64,000 bases of DNA, from assembly GCF_014773485.1 (NCBI RefSeq), contig NZ_JACXBP010000001.1:310001-374000 (forward strand), given 5' to 3'. The stretch's first letter is position 1. Each line of letters opens with the position of its first letter. The position numbers were made by a program, and so were the translations under genes. The notes below the pieces were generated by a model. The model worked only from the letters and a program-made list of their open reading frames with translations. It ran no database searches and was not told where the DNA came from. Source of the DNA: Erwinia aphidicola. Its GTDB lineage: Bacteria; Pseudomonadota; Gammaproteobacteria; Enterobacterales; Enterobacteriaceae. Positions 25,862 through 34,226 of this stretch are shown in pieces.

Positions 25862-26586
25862 ACCGCCGCCCTCAGCAGCTGTTGCAGCAGCTCACCCTGG
25901 CTTTTCAGCAGATCGGGATCGTCCGGCGCGCGCGGTGGCTGCCCGCCGATAGCGTGGCCGTCATCAATTCCCGCCGGGAAGCCGGAGAGGACCAGCAGCT
26001 GGTGACTGAGGCGACAGGCTTCCATCGGATCGTGAGTGATCAGCAGCACGGTATGGTCGCTGAGCAGGTCGGCGGCCAGCGTCTGGATCCTGGCACGCGT
26101 CAGGGTGTCCAGCGCTGAAAACGGTTCATCCATCAGCACTACCGGGCGCCGCTCGTACAGCGTGCGGGCAATCGCCGCGCGCTGGCGCATGCCGCCGGAG
26201 AGCGCTGCCGGACGCTCGGTTGCCTGCTCAGCCAGCCCGACCCGCTCCAGCAGATGCTGCGCCCAGGGCAGGTCGGCTTTTTCGCCGCGCAGGCGCGCGC
26301 CGAGCGTGATGTTGTCTATCACCGACAGCCACGGAAGCAGCAGATCCTTCTGACCCATATACGCAATGCGCCCCGCCAGCGGCAGGCCATCGCTGCCGCA
26401 CACCTGGCCCGCATCGGCGGTAGCCAGACCGGCGATGATCTTCAGCAGGCTGGTTTTGCCACAGCCGCTGGCGCCCAGCAGCGCCGCAAAGCTGCCGCCT
26501 TTGATGTCAAAATTGAGGTGTTGAAAGATAGTGCGCCCGCCAAAACTCAGGCTGAGGTCGCGCACGGCAATACCAGGGGGCATCAT
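25858..26586 (-). CDS. thiZ: Thiamine-precursor ABC ATPase (ThiZ-like)
   Basis: A 242-residue ABC ATPase of the nitrate/sulfonate/taurine subfamily. Walker A is LLGASGCGKTS near residue 36, the signature ALSGGMRQR and Walker B VVLMDEPFSALD. It overlaps both neighbours (tenA stop and thiX start) by four bases, so the operon is translationally coupled. Confidence 0.88.
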   Translation of the reverse strand: MMPPGIAVRDLSLSFGGRTIFQHLNFDIKGGSFAALLGASGCGKTSLLKIIAGLATADAGQVCGSDGLPLAGRIAYMGQKDLLLPWLSVIDNITLGARLRGEKADLPWAQHLLERVGLAEQATERPAALSGGMRQRAAIARTLYERRPVVLMDEPFSALDTLTRARIQTLAADLLSDHTVLLITHDPMEACRLSHQLLVLSGFPAGIDDGHAIGGQPPRAPDDPDLLKSQGELLQQLLRAAV

Positions 26587-27284
26587 GGTGCGGGCACCGC
26601 ATTTAGCCCCATCTGCCAGAAGGCCGCTTCCAGCCGGGTGGCGGTGGTGAAGATCTCGCTGAGGCTGGCGATGCGGCTCTCCGCTGCGCGCTGCTGACCC
26701 ACCGTTTCCAGCAGCCCAATCGCCGCCTGCACGCCGCGAAGATAATCGGCATCGCCGTAGTTACGGATCCACGAGGCATACGGGCTGCCGTCGAGCCGGG
26801 TTTGCGGGTCGTTGAGCAGGCGCAGGCCGATTTCGGCATAGCCCGCCACGCACGGTAGCAGAGCGGCCAGCAGCTCCAGCGCATCGCCGGAGTGGCCGAT
26901 ATCCAGCACGTAGCGAGTGTAGTTCATGGTCTCCGCCGCTTCCGGCTCGGCTGCCATCTGTGCTTCACTCAGCCCCCAGCTTGCGCAGTAGCCAACGTGC
27001 AGCGGCAGTTCATTGACGATGGCGTTGAGTGAGGCGGTGGCGGCGCGCATTTCCGGCAGGGTACGCAGCTTGGAGACCAGCAGGGCATAGGCGCGGGCGA
27101 AGTGGATCAGGAACAGATAGTCCTGGGTCAGGTAGCGGCGAAACGCACTGTCTGGCAGGGTACCGTCGGCCAGCTGCTGCAAAAAAGGGTGCCCGACGTA
27201 GTGCTGCCATTCAAGGCCCGCCTGCTGGCGTAAACGGCCGTACAAACCCTGGCTGAAATCGATGTGGGAAACGGGATGAGACAC
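26583..27284 (-). CDS. tenA: TenA aminopyrimidine aminohydrolase (thiaminase II), Cys type
   Basis: This 233-residue TenA hydrolyses 4-amino-5-aminomethyl-2-methylpyrimidine, a thiamine breakdown product, for reuse in thiamine synthesis. The catalytic Cys is Cys145 in ALLPCVAGYAEIG, and Asp55 (TQDYLF) matches the pyrimidine-binding Asp. The start is GTG with GGAGG five bases upstream. It is the first gene after the TPP riboswitch and is coupled to the importer genes, so import and salvage are made together. It contrasts with the Cys-less relative at 2280. Confidence 0.92.
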   Translation of the reverse strand: MSHPVSHIDFSQGLYGRLRQQAGLEWQHYVGHPFLQQLADGTLPDSAFRRYLTQDYLFLIHFARAYALLVSKLRTLPEMRAATASLNAIVNELPLHVGYCASWGLSEAQMAAEPEAAETMNYTRYVLDIGHSGDALELLAALLPCVAGYAEIGLRLLNDPQTRLDGSPYASWIRNYGDADYLRGVQAAIGLLETVGQQRAAESRIASLSEIFTTATRLEAAFWQMGLNAVPAP

Positions 27285-27352
27285 GGGACCTCCATAAATT
27301 CAGTGGAGATCCGGGCACGCAGAGGTATGAACAGGCATATGATCGATGCCAA

Positions 27353-27434
27353 CCCGTCCCTTCGCTGGCATGACCCAGATCAGGTTCAAAGGGTTCGGCT
27401 TACGCCATCTCAGCCCATTACAGGACACCCCTCG
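27353..27434 (-). promoter_or_regulatory. TPP riboswitch ahead of tenA-thiZXY
   Basis: Read on the minus strand the thi-box elements appear in order: GGGGTGTCC, GGGCTGAGA, ACCCTTTGAACCTGATC, TCATGCCAGCGAAGGGA. This is a canonical TPP aptamer about 70 bases before the tenA GTG. It should repress the salvage operon when TPP is abundant. Confidence 0.95.
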
Positions 27435-27543
27435 GAGCAGCCTGTTATACGATATTTCATTTTTGATTACAATCCTTGCTTAGTCAGGCACGGCGAGTTA
27501 GGAATAGTATTATCCCCACGCAATTTCCACTCAGGAAAACCCT

Positions 27544-28569
27544 ATGAAAAGTATTGGATTTCTGTCGTTTGGTCACTGGACACCTTCGCCGCAGTCCGGC
27601 ACGCGTTCTGCTGCCGACGCGCTGTTACAATCCATCGATCTGGCGGTAGCTGCCGAAGAGCTTGGCGCAGACGGCGCTTACTTTCGCGTGCATCACTTCG
27701 CCCGCCAGCTCAGCTCTCCGTTCCCGCTGCTGGCCGCCGTTGGCGCGAAAACCCGCCGTATTGAGATCGGCACTGGCGTCATCGATATGCGCTATGAGAA
27801 CCCGCTGTACATGGCTGAAGATGCCGGTTCCGCCGATCTGATCTCCGGCGGGCGCCTGCAGCTTGGCATCAGCCGCGGTTCGCCGGAGCAGGTTATCGAC
27901 GGCTGGCGCTACTTTGGCTATCAGCCCGCCGAAGGTGAGAACGAGTCGGATATGGCGCGCCATCACACCGAGGTGCTGCTTGACGTGCTGCGCGGCGAAG
28001 GCTTCGCTAAACCGAACCCGCAGCCGATGTTCCCTAATCCCCCCGGCATGCTGCGCGTGGAGCCTTACTCGGAGGGGCTGCGCGAGCGCATCTGGTGGGG
28101 CGCAGGCTCCAATGCCACAGCGGTGTGGGCAGCGAAGCTGGGAATGAATCTGCAAAGCTCAACGCTGAAGGATGATGAAACCGGTGAGCCGTTCCATATT
28201 CAACAGGCGAAGCAGATCCGCGCCTACCGTGAAGCCTGGAAAGCGGCTGGGCATACCCGTACGCCGCGGGTTTCCGTTAGCCGCAGTATTTTTGCGCTGG
28301 TAAACCAGCAGGACCGCATGTACTTCGGCAATAGCGGTAAGGAAGCGGATCAGGTCGGCTACCTCGACGAGAAAACCCGCGCCATCTTTGGCCGCAGCTA
28401 CGCCGCCGAGCCGGATGTGCTAATCAAACAGCTGGCAGAAGATGAAGCCATCGCCGAAGCCGACACGCTGCTGCTGACCGTTCCGAATCAGCTGGGCGTG
28501 GATTACTGCGCGCACACCATCGAGGCGATACTGAAGCACGTTGCTCCAGGGCTGGGCTGGCGGGAGTAA
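27544..28569 (+). CDS. Luciferase-like (LLM-class) flavin-dependent oxidoreductase
   Basis: A 341-residue TIM-barrel flavoenzyme of the bacterial luciferase-like family. Features: KSIGFLSFGHWTPSP at the start, AEELGADGAYFRVHHFARQL, IEIGTGVIDMRYENPLYMAEDA and GRLQLGISRGSPEQV. It probably uses reduced FMN for a monooxygenation. The start has AGGAAA upstream. It is divergent from the thiamine operon and convergent with the methionine synthase gene; neither neighbour reveals the substrate. Confidence 0.87.
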   Translation: MKSIGFLSFGHWTPSPQSGTRSAADALLQSIDLAVAAEELGADGAYFRVHHFARQLSSPFPLLAAVGAKTRRIEIGTGVIDMRYENPLYMAEDAGSADLISGGRLQLGISRGSPEQVIDGWRYFGYQPAEGENESDMARHHTEVLLDVLRGEGFAKPNPQPMFPNPPGMLRVEPYSEGLRERIWWGAGSNATAVWAAKLGMNLQSSTLKDDETGEPFHIQQAKQIRAYREAWKAAGHTRTPRVSVSRSIFALVNQQDRMYFGNSGKEADQVGYLDEKTRAIFGRSYAAEPDVLIKQLAEDEAIAEADTLLLTVPNQLGVDYCAHTIEAILKHVAPGLGWRE

Positions 28570-28580
28570 GCGTTAAAAAA

Positions 28581-28605
28581 GCCCGCCTGGGAGAAACAGG
28601 CGGGC
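28581..28605 (-). terminator. Rho-independent terminator of the mesX-mesD operon
   Basis: GCCCGCCTG-GGAGAAA-CAGGCGGGC with AAAAAA on its left side, which reads as a T-run after the hairpin on the minus strand. It lies 66 bases after the stop of the minus-strand synthase gene. Confidence 0.85.
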
Positions 28606-28670
28606 TCAGGCGGAGGCTGAAATTGTGCAAGCGGTGCCTGCACAATTGTCGGTTATGACATACGGCAGCG

Positions 28671-29702
28671 TTATTTAGCCAGTAGCTCTTTACGGATGAT
28701 CTCGGCACCCGCGCTCAAGGCATCGAGCTTGCCTCTTGCCACGCCACGCGGCAGCGGAATCATGCCGCAGTTGGTGCAAGGGTAAAGCTTGTCAGCGTCA
28801 ACAAACTGCAGCGCTTTGCGCAGCGTCGCGGCGACCTCTTCAGGGGTTTCAATGTTATTGGTTGCCACATCAATGGCACCGACCATCACTTTCTTACCGC
28901 GGATCAGCTCCAGCAGCTCCATAGGAACATGCGAGTTCTGACATTCGAGTGAGATAATGTCGATATTCGATTTTTGCAGCTTCGGGAAAATCTCTTCGTA
29001 CTGGCGCCACTCGGAGCCCAGCGTCTTTTTCCAGTCGGTATTCGCTTTGATGCCATAGCCGTAGCAAATATGCACAGCCGTTTCGCACTTCAGCCCTTCG
29101 ATGGCCCTTTCCAGAGTGGCGATACCCCAGTCATTCACCTCATCAAAGAAGACGTTAAACGCTGGCTCATCGAACTGGATAATATCCACACCCACCGCTT
29201 CCAGCTCTTTCGCTTCTTCATTCAGGATCTTAGCGAATTCCCACGCCAGTTTTTCACGGCTTTTATAGTGATTATCATACAGGGTATCGATCATCGTCAT
29301 CGGACCCGGCAGGGCCCACTTAATTGGCTTGTCAGTCTGCTGACGCAGGAACTTAGCGTCCTCGACAAAGACCGACTTTTTGCGGCTTACCGGACCCACG
29401 ACGGTCGGCACGCTGGCGTCGTAACGATCGCGAATCTTAACGATTTCACGCTGCGCGAAATCCACGCCTTCGAGATGCTCAATAAAGGTGGTGACGAAAT
29501 GTTGGCGGGTCTGTTCGCCATCGCTGACAATATCAATGCCCGCCTGCTGCTGGTCTTCCAGGCAGAGACGCAGAGCGTCTTTCTTGCCGTCAATCAGTTC
29601 CTGATCCTGCAATTTCCACGGCGACCATAAAACTTCAGGCTGTGCCAGCCAGGAGGGTTTAGGCAAGCTGCCAGCAGATGAAGTGGGTAATAACTTTTTC
29701 AT
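28671..29702 (-). CDS. mesD: Core-MetE-type methionine synthase (MesD-like)
   Basis: A 343-residue protein matching only the C-terminal catalytic half of MetE. Zinc ligands are visible: His in TAVHICYGYG, Glu in SLECQNS and Cys in YPCTNCGMIPLPRGVA. The barrel motif DIIQFDEPAFNV is also typical. It lacks the N-terminal half of cobalamin-independent MetE. The ATG at 29702 (MKKLLPTSSAGSLPKP) is preferred over an upstream in-frame start. It follows a DUF1852 gene by 25 bases; that pair is the MesX-MesD system, described as an oxygen-requiring, folate-independent methionine synthase. The methyl donor is not settled from sequence. Confidence 0.87.
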   Translation of the reverse strand: MKKLLPTSSAGSLPKPSWLAQPEVLWSPWKLQDQELIDGKKDALRLCLEDQQQAGIDIVSDGEQTRQHFVTTFIEHLEGVDFAQREIVKIRDRYDASVPTVVGPVSRKKSVFVEDAKFLRQQTDKPIKWALPGPMTMIDTLYDNHYKSREKLAWEFAKILNEEAKELEAVGVDIIQFDEPAFNVFFDEVNDWGIATLERAIEGLKCETAVHICYGYGIKANTDWKKTLGSEWRQYEEIFPKLQKSNIDIISLECQNSHVPMELLELIRGKKVMVGAIDVATNNIETPEEVAATLRKALQFVDADKLYPCTNCGMIPLPRGVARGKLDALSAGAEIIRKELLAK

Positions 29703-29727
29703 AATAGGTGACCTTGTAATTTCTGAA

Positions 29728-30705
29728 TCAAAGAACGGTATCTGCAGACCATTGCTTAAGAACATTCTGGTAAGGCTTGATGAATTTCTCTTCAGTCAAT
29801 TTGCCCTGCTCAACGGCCAGCTGGCTGCGTTCTTCGCGATCGTAAACAATTTTAGTTAATGCATAATCCTGACTGTTCAGGCTTGGCTGATACTCTTGTC
29901 CCGCGACTGAATTCGCGTTGTAAATTTCAGGACGGTAAATTCTCTGGAACGTTTCCATCGTACTGATGGTGCTGATCAGCTCAAGATCCGTATAGTCGTT
30001 AATTAAGTCACCGGAGAAATAGAAGGCCAGAGGCGCGACCGCATTTGGCGGCATAAAGTAGCGCGCCTCTAAACCCATTTTCTTGAAATAGTGATCGGTC
30101 ATGGACAGCGCATTCTGCCGATATTCCACGCCCAGTACCGGATGCTGATAGTCGGTGCGGTGATAGGTATTTTTGCTGGACACGCTCAGGCAGATAACCG
30201 GCTGCTTCTTGAAGTTTTCTTTGTAGGTGCTTGAGTTAACGAAAGATTTAAACAGATTCCCGTGCAGCGCACCAAAATTATCCGGCGTGCTGAAGCTGGA
30301 CCGGTTTTTGTTATGCTCTAACAGCACCACGCTGAAGTCATAATCACGCACGTAAGAAGAGAAATTATTGCCGACAATCCCCTCAATGCGCTGATTGTTT
30401 TTACGATCGACGATATGGGTTTTCAATATTTCAATCACCGGGAAGGGAACGCCTTTGCCTTCCACATCCATCTCAACAGAGACGATCTCAAGCTCCACGG
30501 CGTAACGATCGCCGTTGGGATTATCCTCGCGCGCCAGGCTATTAAAACGATCGTCAATCATCGTCAGGGCATTACGCAAGTTTTCCTGACGCATCTCACC
30601 GCGCGCTAAATTAGCGAAGTTGGTGGTAATACGAGTATTCTCAGAGGGGTTATAATTCTCATCGAAAGTGAGGCTTTTAAGCGTAAATTTTAATTTATTA
30701 TTCAT
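29728..30705 (-). CDS. mesX: DUF1852 protein, MesX-like partner of the core methionine synthase
   Basis: A 325-residue soluble protein of the DUF1852 family. No signal peptide or membrane segment is seen. Conserved-looking stretches are LTFDENYNPSENTRITTNFANL, NRSSFSTPDNFGALHG and GLEARYFMPPNAVAPLAFYF. It is first in an operon with the core MetE-type gene. MesX has been shown genetically to be needed for MesD function. Whether it donates the methyl group, makes a cofactor or activates the enzyme cannot be told here. Confidence 0.83.
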   Translation of the reverse strand: MNNKLKFTLKSLTFDENYNPSENTRITTNFANLARGEMRQENLRNALTMIDDRFNSLAREDNPNGDRYAVELEIVSVEMDVEGKGVPFPVIEILKTHIVDRKNNQRIEGIVGNNFSSYVRDYDFSVVLLEHNKNRSSFSTPDNFGALHGNLFKSFVNSSTYKENFKKQPVICLSVSSKNTYHRTDYQHPVLGVEYRQNALSMTDHYFKKMGLEARYFMPPNAVAPLAFYFSGDLINDYTDLELISTISTMETFQRIYRPEIYNANSVAGQEYQPSLNSQDYALTKIVYDREERSQLAVEQGKLTEEKFIKPYQNVLKQWSADTVL

Positions 30706-30743
30706 GGCGATGAAGTATCCTGATTTCTGATATAAAACCTGAA

Positions 30744-30884
30744 TTATTTATTCAGTGCTTTCAAATTTTCTTTTCTGGTTTTATTATTCAGATGGTCTAA
30801 ATAAAATAGCAGTAGGTACTTTATGCCAGAGTCACTGATTGAGGAAAAGTGATTTAATTTCATTGCTGCATGAGCCATCTTCAT
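30744..30884 (-). CDS. Possible small protein upstream of mesX
   Basis: A 46-codon frame (MKMAHAAMKLNHFSSISDSG at the start, basic tail NKTRKENLKALNK) lies between yajD and mesX on the same strand. A hydrophobic stretch IKYLLLFYL sits in the middle. The same frame stays open upstream almost to the yajD stop. The ribosome site is weak. It could be a real small protein, a gene remnant or chance. No family recognised. Confidence 0.3.
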   Translation of the reverse strand: MKMAHAAMKLNHFSSISDSGIKYLLLFYLDHLNNKTRKENLKALNK

Positions 30885-30987
30885 GATCGCACCAAGGGCA
30901 GGTGGGGCATGAGGTAACTGTATGAATTTATTGTTATTATGATAACATCTGGCACAGGATCTGCGCCAGAAGCGGGTATCGCAGCGA

Positions 30988-31335
30988 TTACTTCTTCTTA
31001 TCCAGCCGCGACTTTAAATCGGCAAACGGATTATAGGTGGCTGCGCCTACATCATTCTGCGCATCTTCCCCGGCGACCACGCGGGTGCCGTACTGGTCGG
31101 CTTCCGTATATTTCTCATGTTCGTGGTCGTGGCAATAGAGGCACAGCAACTCCCAGTTACTGCCGTCTTCCGGATTATTGGTATGATCGTGGTCGATATG
31201 GTGAACCGTTAACTCACGCAGATTTGAATACACAAACTCGCGCGCGCAGCGTCCACAAACCCAGGGATAGATTTTCAGGGCTTTTTCACGATAGCCGGGT
31301 TCCAGCCGCGCATAGTTTTTGGGGATCAGAGCCAT
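30988..31335 (-). CDS. yajD: HNH nuclease family protein YajD
   Basis: A 115-residue protein nearly identical in layout to E. coli YajD: IPKNYARLEPGYREKALKIYPWVCGRC, a zinc-binding Cys pair (CGRC), the HNH core (LTVHHIDHDHTNNPEDGSNW) and a second Cys pair (LLCLYCHDHEHEKY). A start six codons upstream is possible, but MALIPKNY matches the family N-terminus. Its cellular role is unknown; the metal and nuclease motifs are complete. Confidence 0.92.
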   Translation of the reverse strand: MALIPKNYARLEPGYREKALKIYPWVCGRCAREFVYSNLRELTVHHIDHDHTNNPEDGSNWELLCLYCHDHEHEKYTEADQYGTRVVAGEDAQNDVGAATYNPFADLKSRLDKKK

Positions 31336-31492
31336 TGCTGAGGTTACCTGCATCTAATGTTCATTTACGATAGTGCTGCCAATATATCCCACAATGGTGC
31401 AGAACCAGAAACAGGAAGTGACTTTTGCAAAATTAATGCCGCAAAGTGCGCGGGTTATACTCGGTCCTCCAGCCACAGCCTCAGAAGCCCTC

Positions 31493-32017
31493 TCAGGAAT
31501 TCCTGTTCCATGGCATTTTTAACAAAATGTTCGCCATTCCACAAAACCCCGTTAAGCCTGCAAAAAGTAGTCCTGCACCGACAAAGCCTGATAAAAGAAA
31601 CAGCCTGCTGTCAACGGCGTATCCCAAAATAACACCGGTAAGAACAAGCGTGCCCGCAGCAATCTGGACTTGCCTCATCACAGGCAGTGGTTGCTTTTTG
31701 TCTTCGATTGTCGGAAGGCCGACGCGCTTCCACGCGTTAATGCCACCTGACATCAGTAAAACCGGCGCAGGGCTTGCGGTATGGGTCAGCGCGTTAGCAT
31801 TTTGAACCGTGCGCATTCCTGCCTGGCAGTGGAAAATGACAGGCTGTCGCGCCGCATTTTCCACCGTTTTACCTGCCGTAATCTCAGTGAGCGGAAGCGA
31901 GTTCGCATGGGGTATATGCTCACGCAAGTATTCAGCGCGTTCCCGGATATCAATGAGCACAGCGCCTGCTTCAATAAGCTTTTGGGCTTCTTGCGGTGAA
32001 ACTGATTCTGGTGTCAT
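31493..32017 (-). CDS. ygaP: Membrane-anchored rhodanese (YgaP-like)
   Basis: A 174-residue protein with an N-terminal rhodanese domain (active-site Cys in FHCQAGMRT near residue 71) and a C-terminal two-helix membrane hairpin (VQIAAGTLVLTGVILGYAV and LFLLSGFVGAGLLFAGLTGF). YgaP-type proteins transfer sulfane sulfur at the cytoplasmic face of the membrane. It follows the ArsR-type regulator gene with a one-base gap, as in the E. coli ygaVP pair. Confidence 0.9.
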   Translation of the reverse strand: MTPESVSPQEAQKLIEAGAVLIDIRERAEYLREHIPHANSLPLTEITAGKTVENAARQPVIFHCQAGMRTVQNANALTHTASPAPVLLMSGGINAWKRVGLPTIEDKKQPLPVMRQVQIAAGTLVLTGVILGYAVDSRLFLLSGFVGAGLLFAGLTGFCGMANILLKMPWNRNS

Positions 32018-32018
32018 G

Positions 32019-32333
32019 TTAACAATCCTCAGGACAGTAAATGTCTTTTAAGGTGGAGATAACTTTTTTCACCGCATCGTTTTTGATGAAATAGTTGACT
32101 TTTTGCGCGACCCTTTTTGACTCAATCAAACCCTCGTCTTTCATTTTCGCAAGGTGTTGAGAGGTTGCAGAAGGTGTTAAGCCGGTCAGTTGCCCCAGTT
32201 CACCCGAAGAGGTGCCGGGTTTATCAATGAGAATACAGAGGATTAACAGACGACTGCTGTTACTCATCGACTTAAGCAGCGTGGTTGCCCGCAAGGCACC
32301 CTCTTGTATGTGAAGTAGACTCGTTTCTTTCAT
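32019..32333 (-). CDS. ygaV: ArsR-family regulator (YgaV-like)
   Basis: A 104-residue winged helix-turn-helix protein: LLKSMSNSSRLLILCILIDK, then the recognition region LTGLTPSATSQHLAKMKDEGL. The C-terminal Cys residues (ILCIL and CPEDC) could sense sulfide or persulfide, as reported for YgaV. It is the first gene of the ygaVP operon and has a palindrome-rich operator just upstream, so autoregulation is likely. Confidence 0.9.
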   Translation of the reverse strand: MKETSLLHIQEGALRATTLLKSMSNSSRLLILCILIDKPGTSSGELGQLTGLTPSATSQHLAKMKDEGLIESKRVAQKVNYFIKNDAVKKVISTLKDIYCPEDC

Positions 32334-32350
32334 TCTTATTTTAGTTTTTT

Positions 32351-32372
32351 CTAAATTTAGTAAAATCTAAAT
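32351..32372. promoter_or_regulatory. Operator repeats upstream of ygaV
   Basis: Two overlapping inverted repeats: CTAAATTTAG (32351-32360) and ATTTAG-TAAAAT-CTAAAT (32355-32372), starting 18 bases before the ygaV ATG on the minus strand. This fits an ArsR-family autoregulatory site. Confidence 0.65.
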
Positions 32373-32470
32373 CAAATGATGCTCACGTGCAATCAAAGAT
32401 TCTAAGTGCAGCAGGATATCTGCCGTTGTTGATTGCAGGCGGTGTTCAACTTAGCTGTCCGCTTCGTGCC

Positions 32471-34001
32471 CAGGCTGTGTGAAAACTGCTGATCACTTTT
32501 TGGTCTAAGTAGTGACTTTATATGATCAACCATTCTTGATAAACCCATGCGGCAACCTACTTTATTTAATAAAATTAAAAGCATACGATTAAATATTGCG
32601 GGTGTAGATATGACTCACCACATTAAAGGTCAAGGCAGACATCAGGTGACGTTGCTGCCTGAAGTGCTGGATGATTTTGTCACAGAAGACATCCCTGTCA
32701 GGGTTATTGATGTCTTTGTTGAGGGATTACAGCTTGATACACTTGGCTTCGAGCGCGTTAATGCAAAACAAACCGGGCGGCCAGGATACCCCCCCCCCCC
32801 GCAACCATGCTGAAGCTGTACATTTATGGATACTTGAACCGCATTCAGTCATCCCGCAGGTTAGAAAAAGAAGCCCATAGTAACGTTGAATTGATGTGGT
32901 TACTTGAGCGATTAACACCTGATTTTAAAACCATTGCTGACTTCAGATAAAACAATGGTAATGGCATCAAAAATGCTTGCCGGGCTTTCATTGATCTGCG
33001 TCGGCAGATGCAGATGTTCACCGATGTGGTGGTTGCCATTGACGGTAGTAAGTTCAAGGCGGTAAACAGCAAATCGAACTACTTCACGCCCCAGAAAACA
33101 AAAGGTCACATCGAAAGGGTTGAGCAAAGTATCGCTCTTTACTTGAATAAGCTCGATGAAGCTGACAAGGCTGTGGAGCCCTAAAAAATGCAGGTTTAAC
33201 CGCTGCAAAACTGGCATGGCTGCAAAAGCGTTTGAAAGAACTCAAGCAAATCCAGCAGGCCGTTGCGCAGCACCCTGATAAGCAACTGTCACTGACAGAT
33301 CCTGATTCCCGACTAATGAAGATAAACAATGTTAACCGCCAGGTTAGCTATACGTTCAGGCTGCCGTTGATGCTAAATATCACCTGATTGTTGCGCATGA
33401 AGTAACGAATACACCAGACCGTGGGCAGCTAACAGCGGTGACAAAATTAGCGCAAGATGCTGTTGGCAAAGCGGATATTACCGTACTGGCTGATAAAGGT
33501 TACTACAGCCGGGGTGATATTAAAGCAACGCAGGCCTTAGGTGCCATAGCCTTGGTACCAAAAGGCGATACCTCTGGCGCTGACCGCAAAGGTCTTTCAA
33601 TCGTTCATTGTTCAAATATGACCAGGAAAAAGATATTTGTATTTGTCCGATGGGTAGCGAGCTTCAGAATAGATTTACGGTGGTTGAGGATGGTTACTTC
33701 CTGACGCAACGGTTTAAAAACGTCAGCACAGAAATCAGTCTGCATGTGCTGGCTTATAACCTGAAAAGGACGATGTCCATCTGGGGTACCGAAGGATTGG
33801 CCATTAAGCTGTGAGAACAATGCAACTAGCGGGAGTAACCGCTTTACCCCCCTAATAACAAGCGATTAGCACTCCATATCTAGCCACAAAAGCCTCGTTC
33901 TGCCTGTGCATACAAATCACAGCGGATACAGTCAATACATCCCTGACTGAGACTGAGGATAGTACTCAGAAACTGCAAAAACTGAGTTTTCACACAGCCT
34001 G
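32471..34001 (+). mobile_element. Decayed IS1182-family insertion sequence
   Basis: A 1,531-base element with perfect 17-bp terminal inverted repeats: CAGGCTGTGTGAAAACT at 32471-32487 and its reverse complement at 33985-34001. The four bases TGCC occur on both outer sides (32467-32470 and 34002-34005), consistent with a target duplication. Inside is one broken plus-strand transposase. Joining the flanks restores a palindrome, TGTCCGCT...AGCGGACA, so the element landed in the loop of a hairpin. The ends are intact but the transposase is dead, so it could move only with help in trans. Confidence 0.85.
32610..33814 (+). pseudogene. IS1182-family transposase, several frameshifts and stops
   Basis: Pieces of one transposase are readable in order across frames: GQGRHQVTLLPEVLDDFVTE; LKLYIYGYLNRIQSSRRLEK; AIDGSKFKAVNSK (catalytic-core Asp region); ITVLADKGYYSRGDIKATQA; and STEISLHVLAYNLKR. 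The first break coincides with a run of twelve C residues (32789-32800). Stops follow after KTIADFR and ADKAVEP. An internal deletion near 33690 joins ELQNRFTVVEDG to the last part, losing the HPFG-type region. It is clearly non-functional. Confidence 0.88.
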
Positions 34002-34118
34002 TGCCAGGAGCGGACATGTTGTCTCTCGATTCAGGCGGCCAAATTCAGTAAACCACTTCATAGTGCGTAATAAGGCCGATCTGTTTCATCACACTTACCC
34101 GGTGCTGAAATCAGTATA
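33815..34118. other. Gene-free stretch: IS right end and flank
   Basis: Holds the right part of the insertion sequence after the transposase remnant, its inverted repeat and about 115 bases of flank that continue to the small ORF at 34119. No further gene, hairpin terminator or repeat is convincing apart from GCCAGGAGCGGACAT at 34003. Confidence 0.5.
34003..34017 (+). repeat. Left copy of a 15-bp inverted repeat bracketing the toxin module
   Basis: GCCAGGAGCGGACAT lies directly after the IS end. Its exact reverse complement is at 35641-35655, after the candidate immunity gene. Part of it also pairs with TGTCCGCT left of the IS (32456-32463). Confidence 0.75.
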
Positions 34119-34226
34119 ATGGCGCCGTGCTACGAAGAACTGCGAACCGGCTATCTGTATCTGTGTAACCAGCTGGACTACGCCTTACCGGTTTACGTGT
34201 TCTCACCAGGGAAAGGAGCACAGTAA
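34119..34226 (+). CDS. Very small ORF, 35 residues, possible gene remnant
   Basis: MAPCYEELRTGYLYLCNQLD followed by YALPVYVFSPGKGAQ. It overlaps the next small gene through TAATG, which suggests translational coupling. No Shine-Dalgarno is obvious, and the frame may be the tail of a larger gene cut off by the insertion. Rich in Tyr, with two Cys. Family not recognised. Confidence 0.4.
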   Translation: MAPCYEELRTGYLYLCNQLDYALPVYVFSPGKGAQ

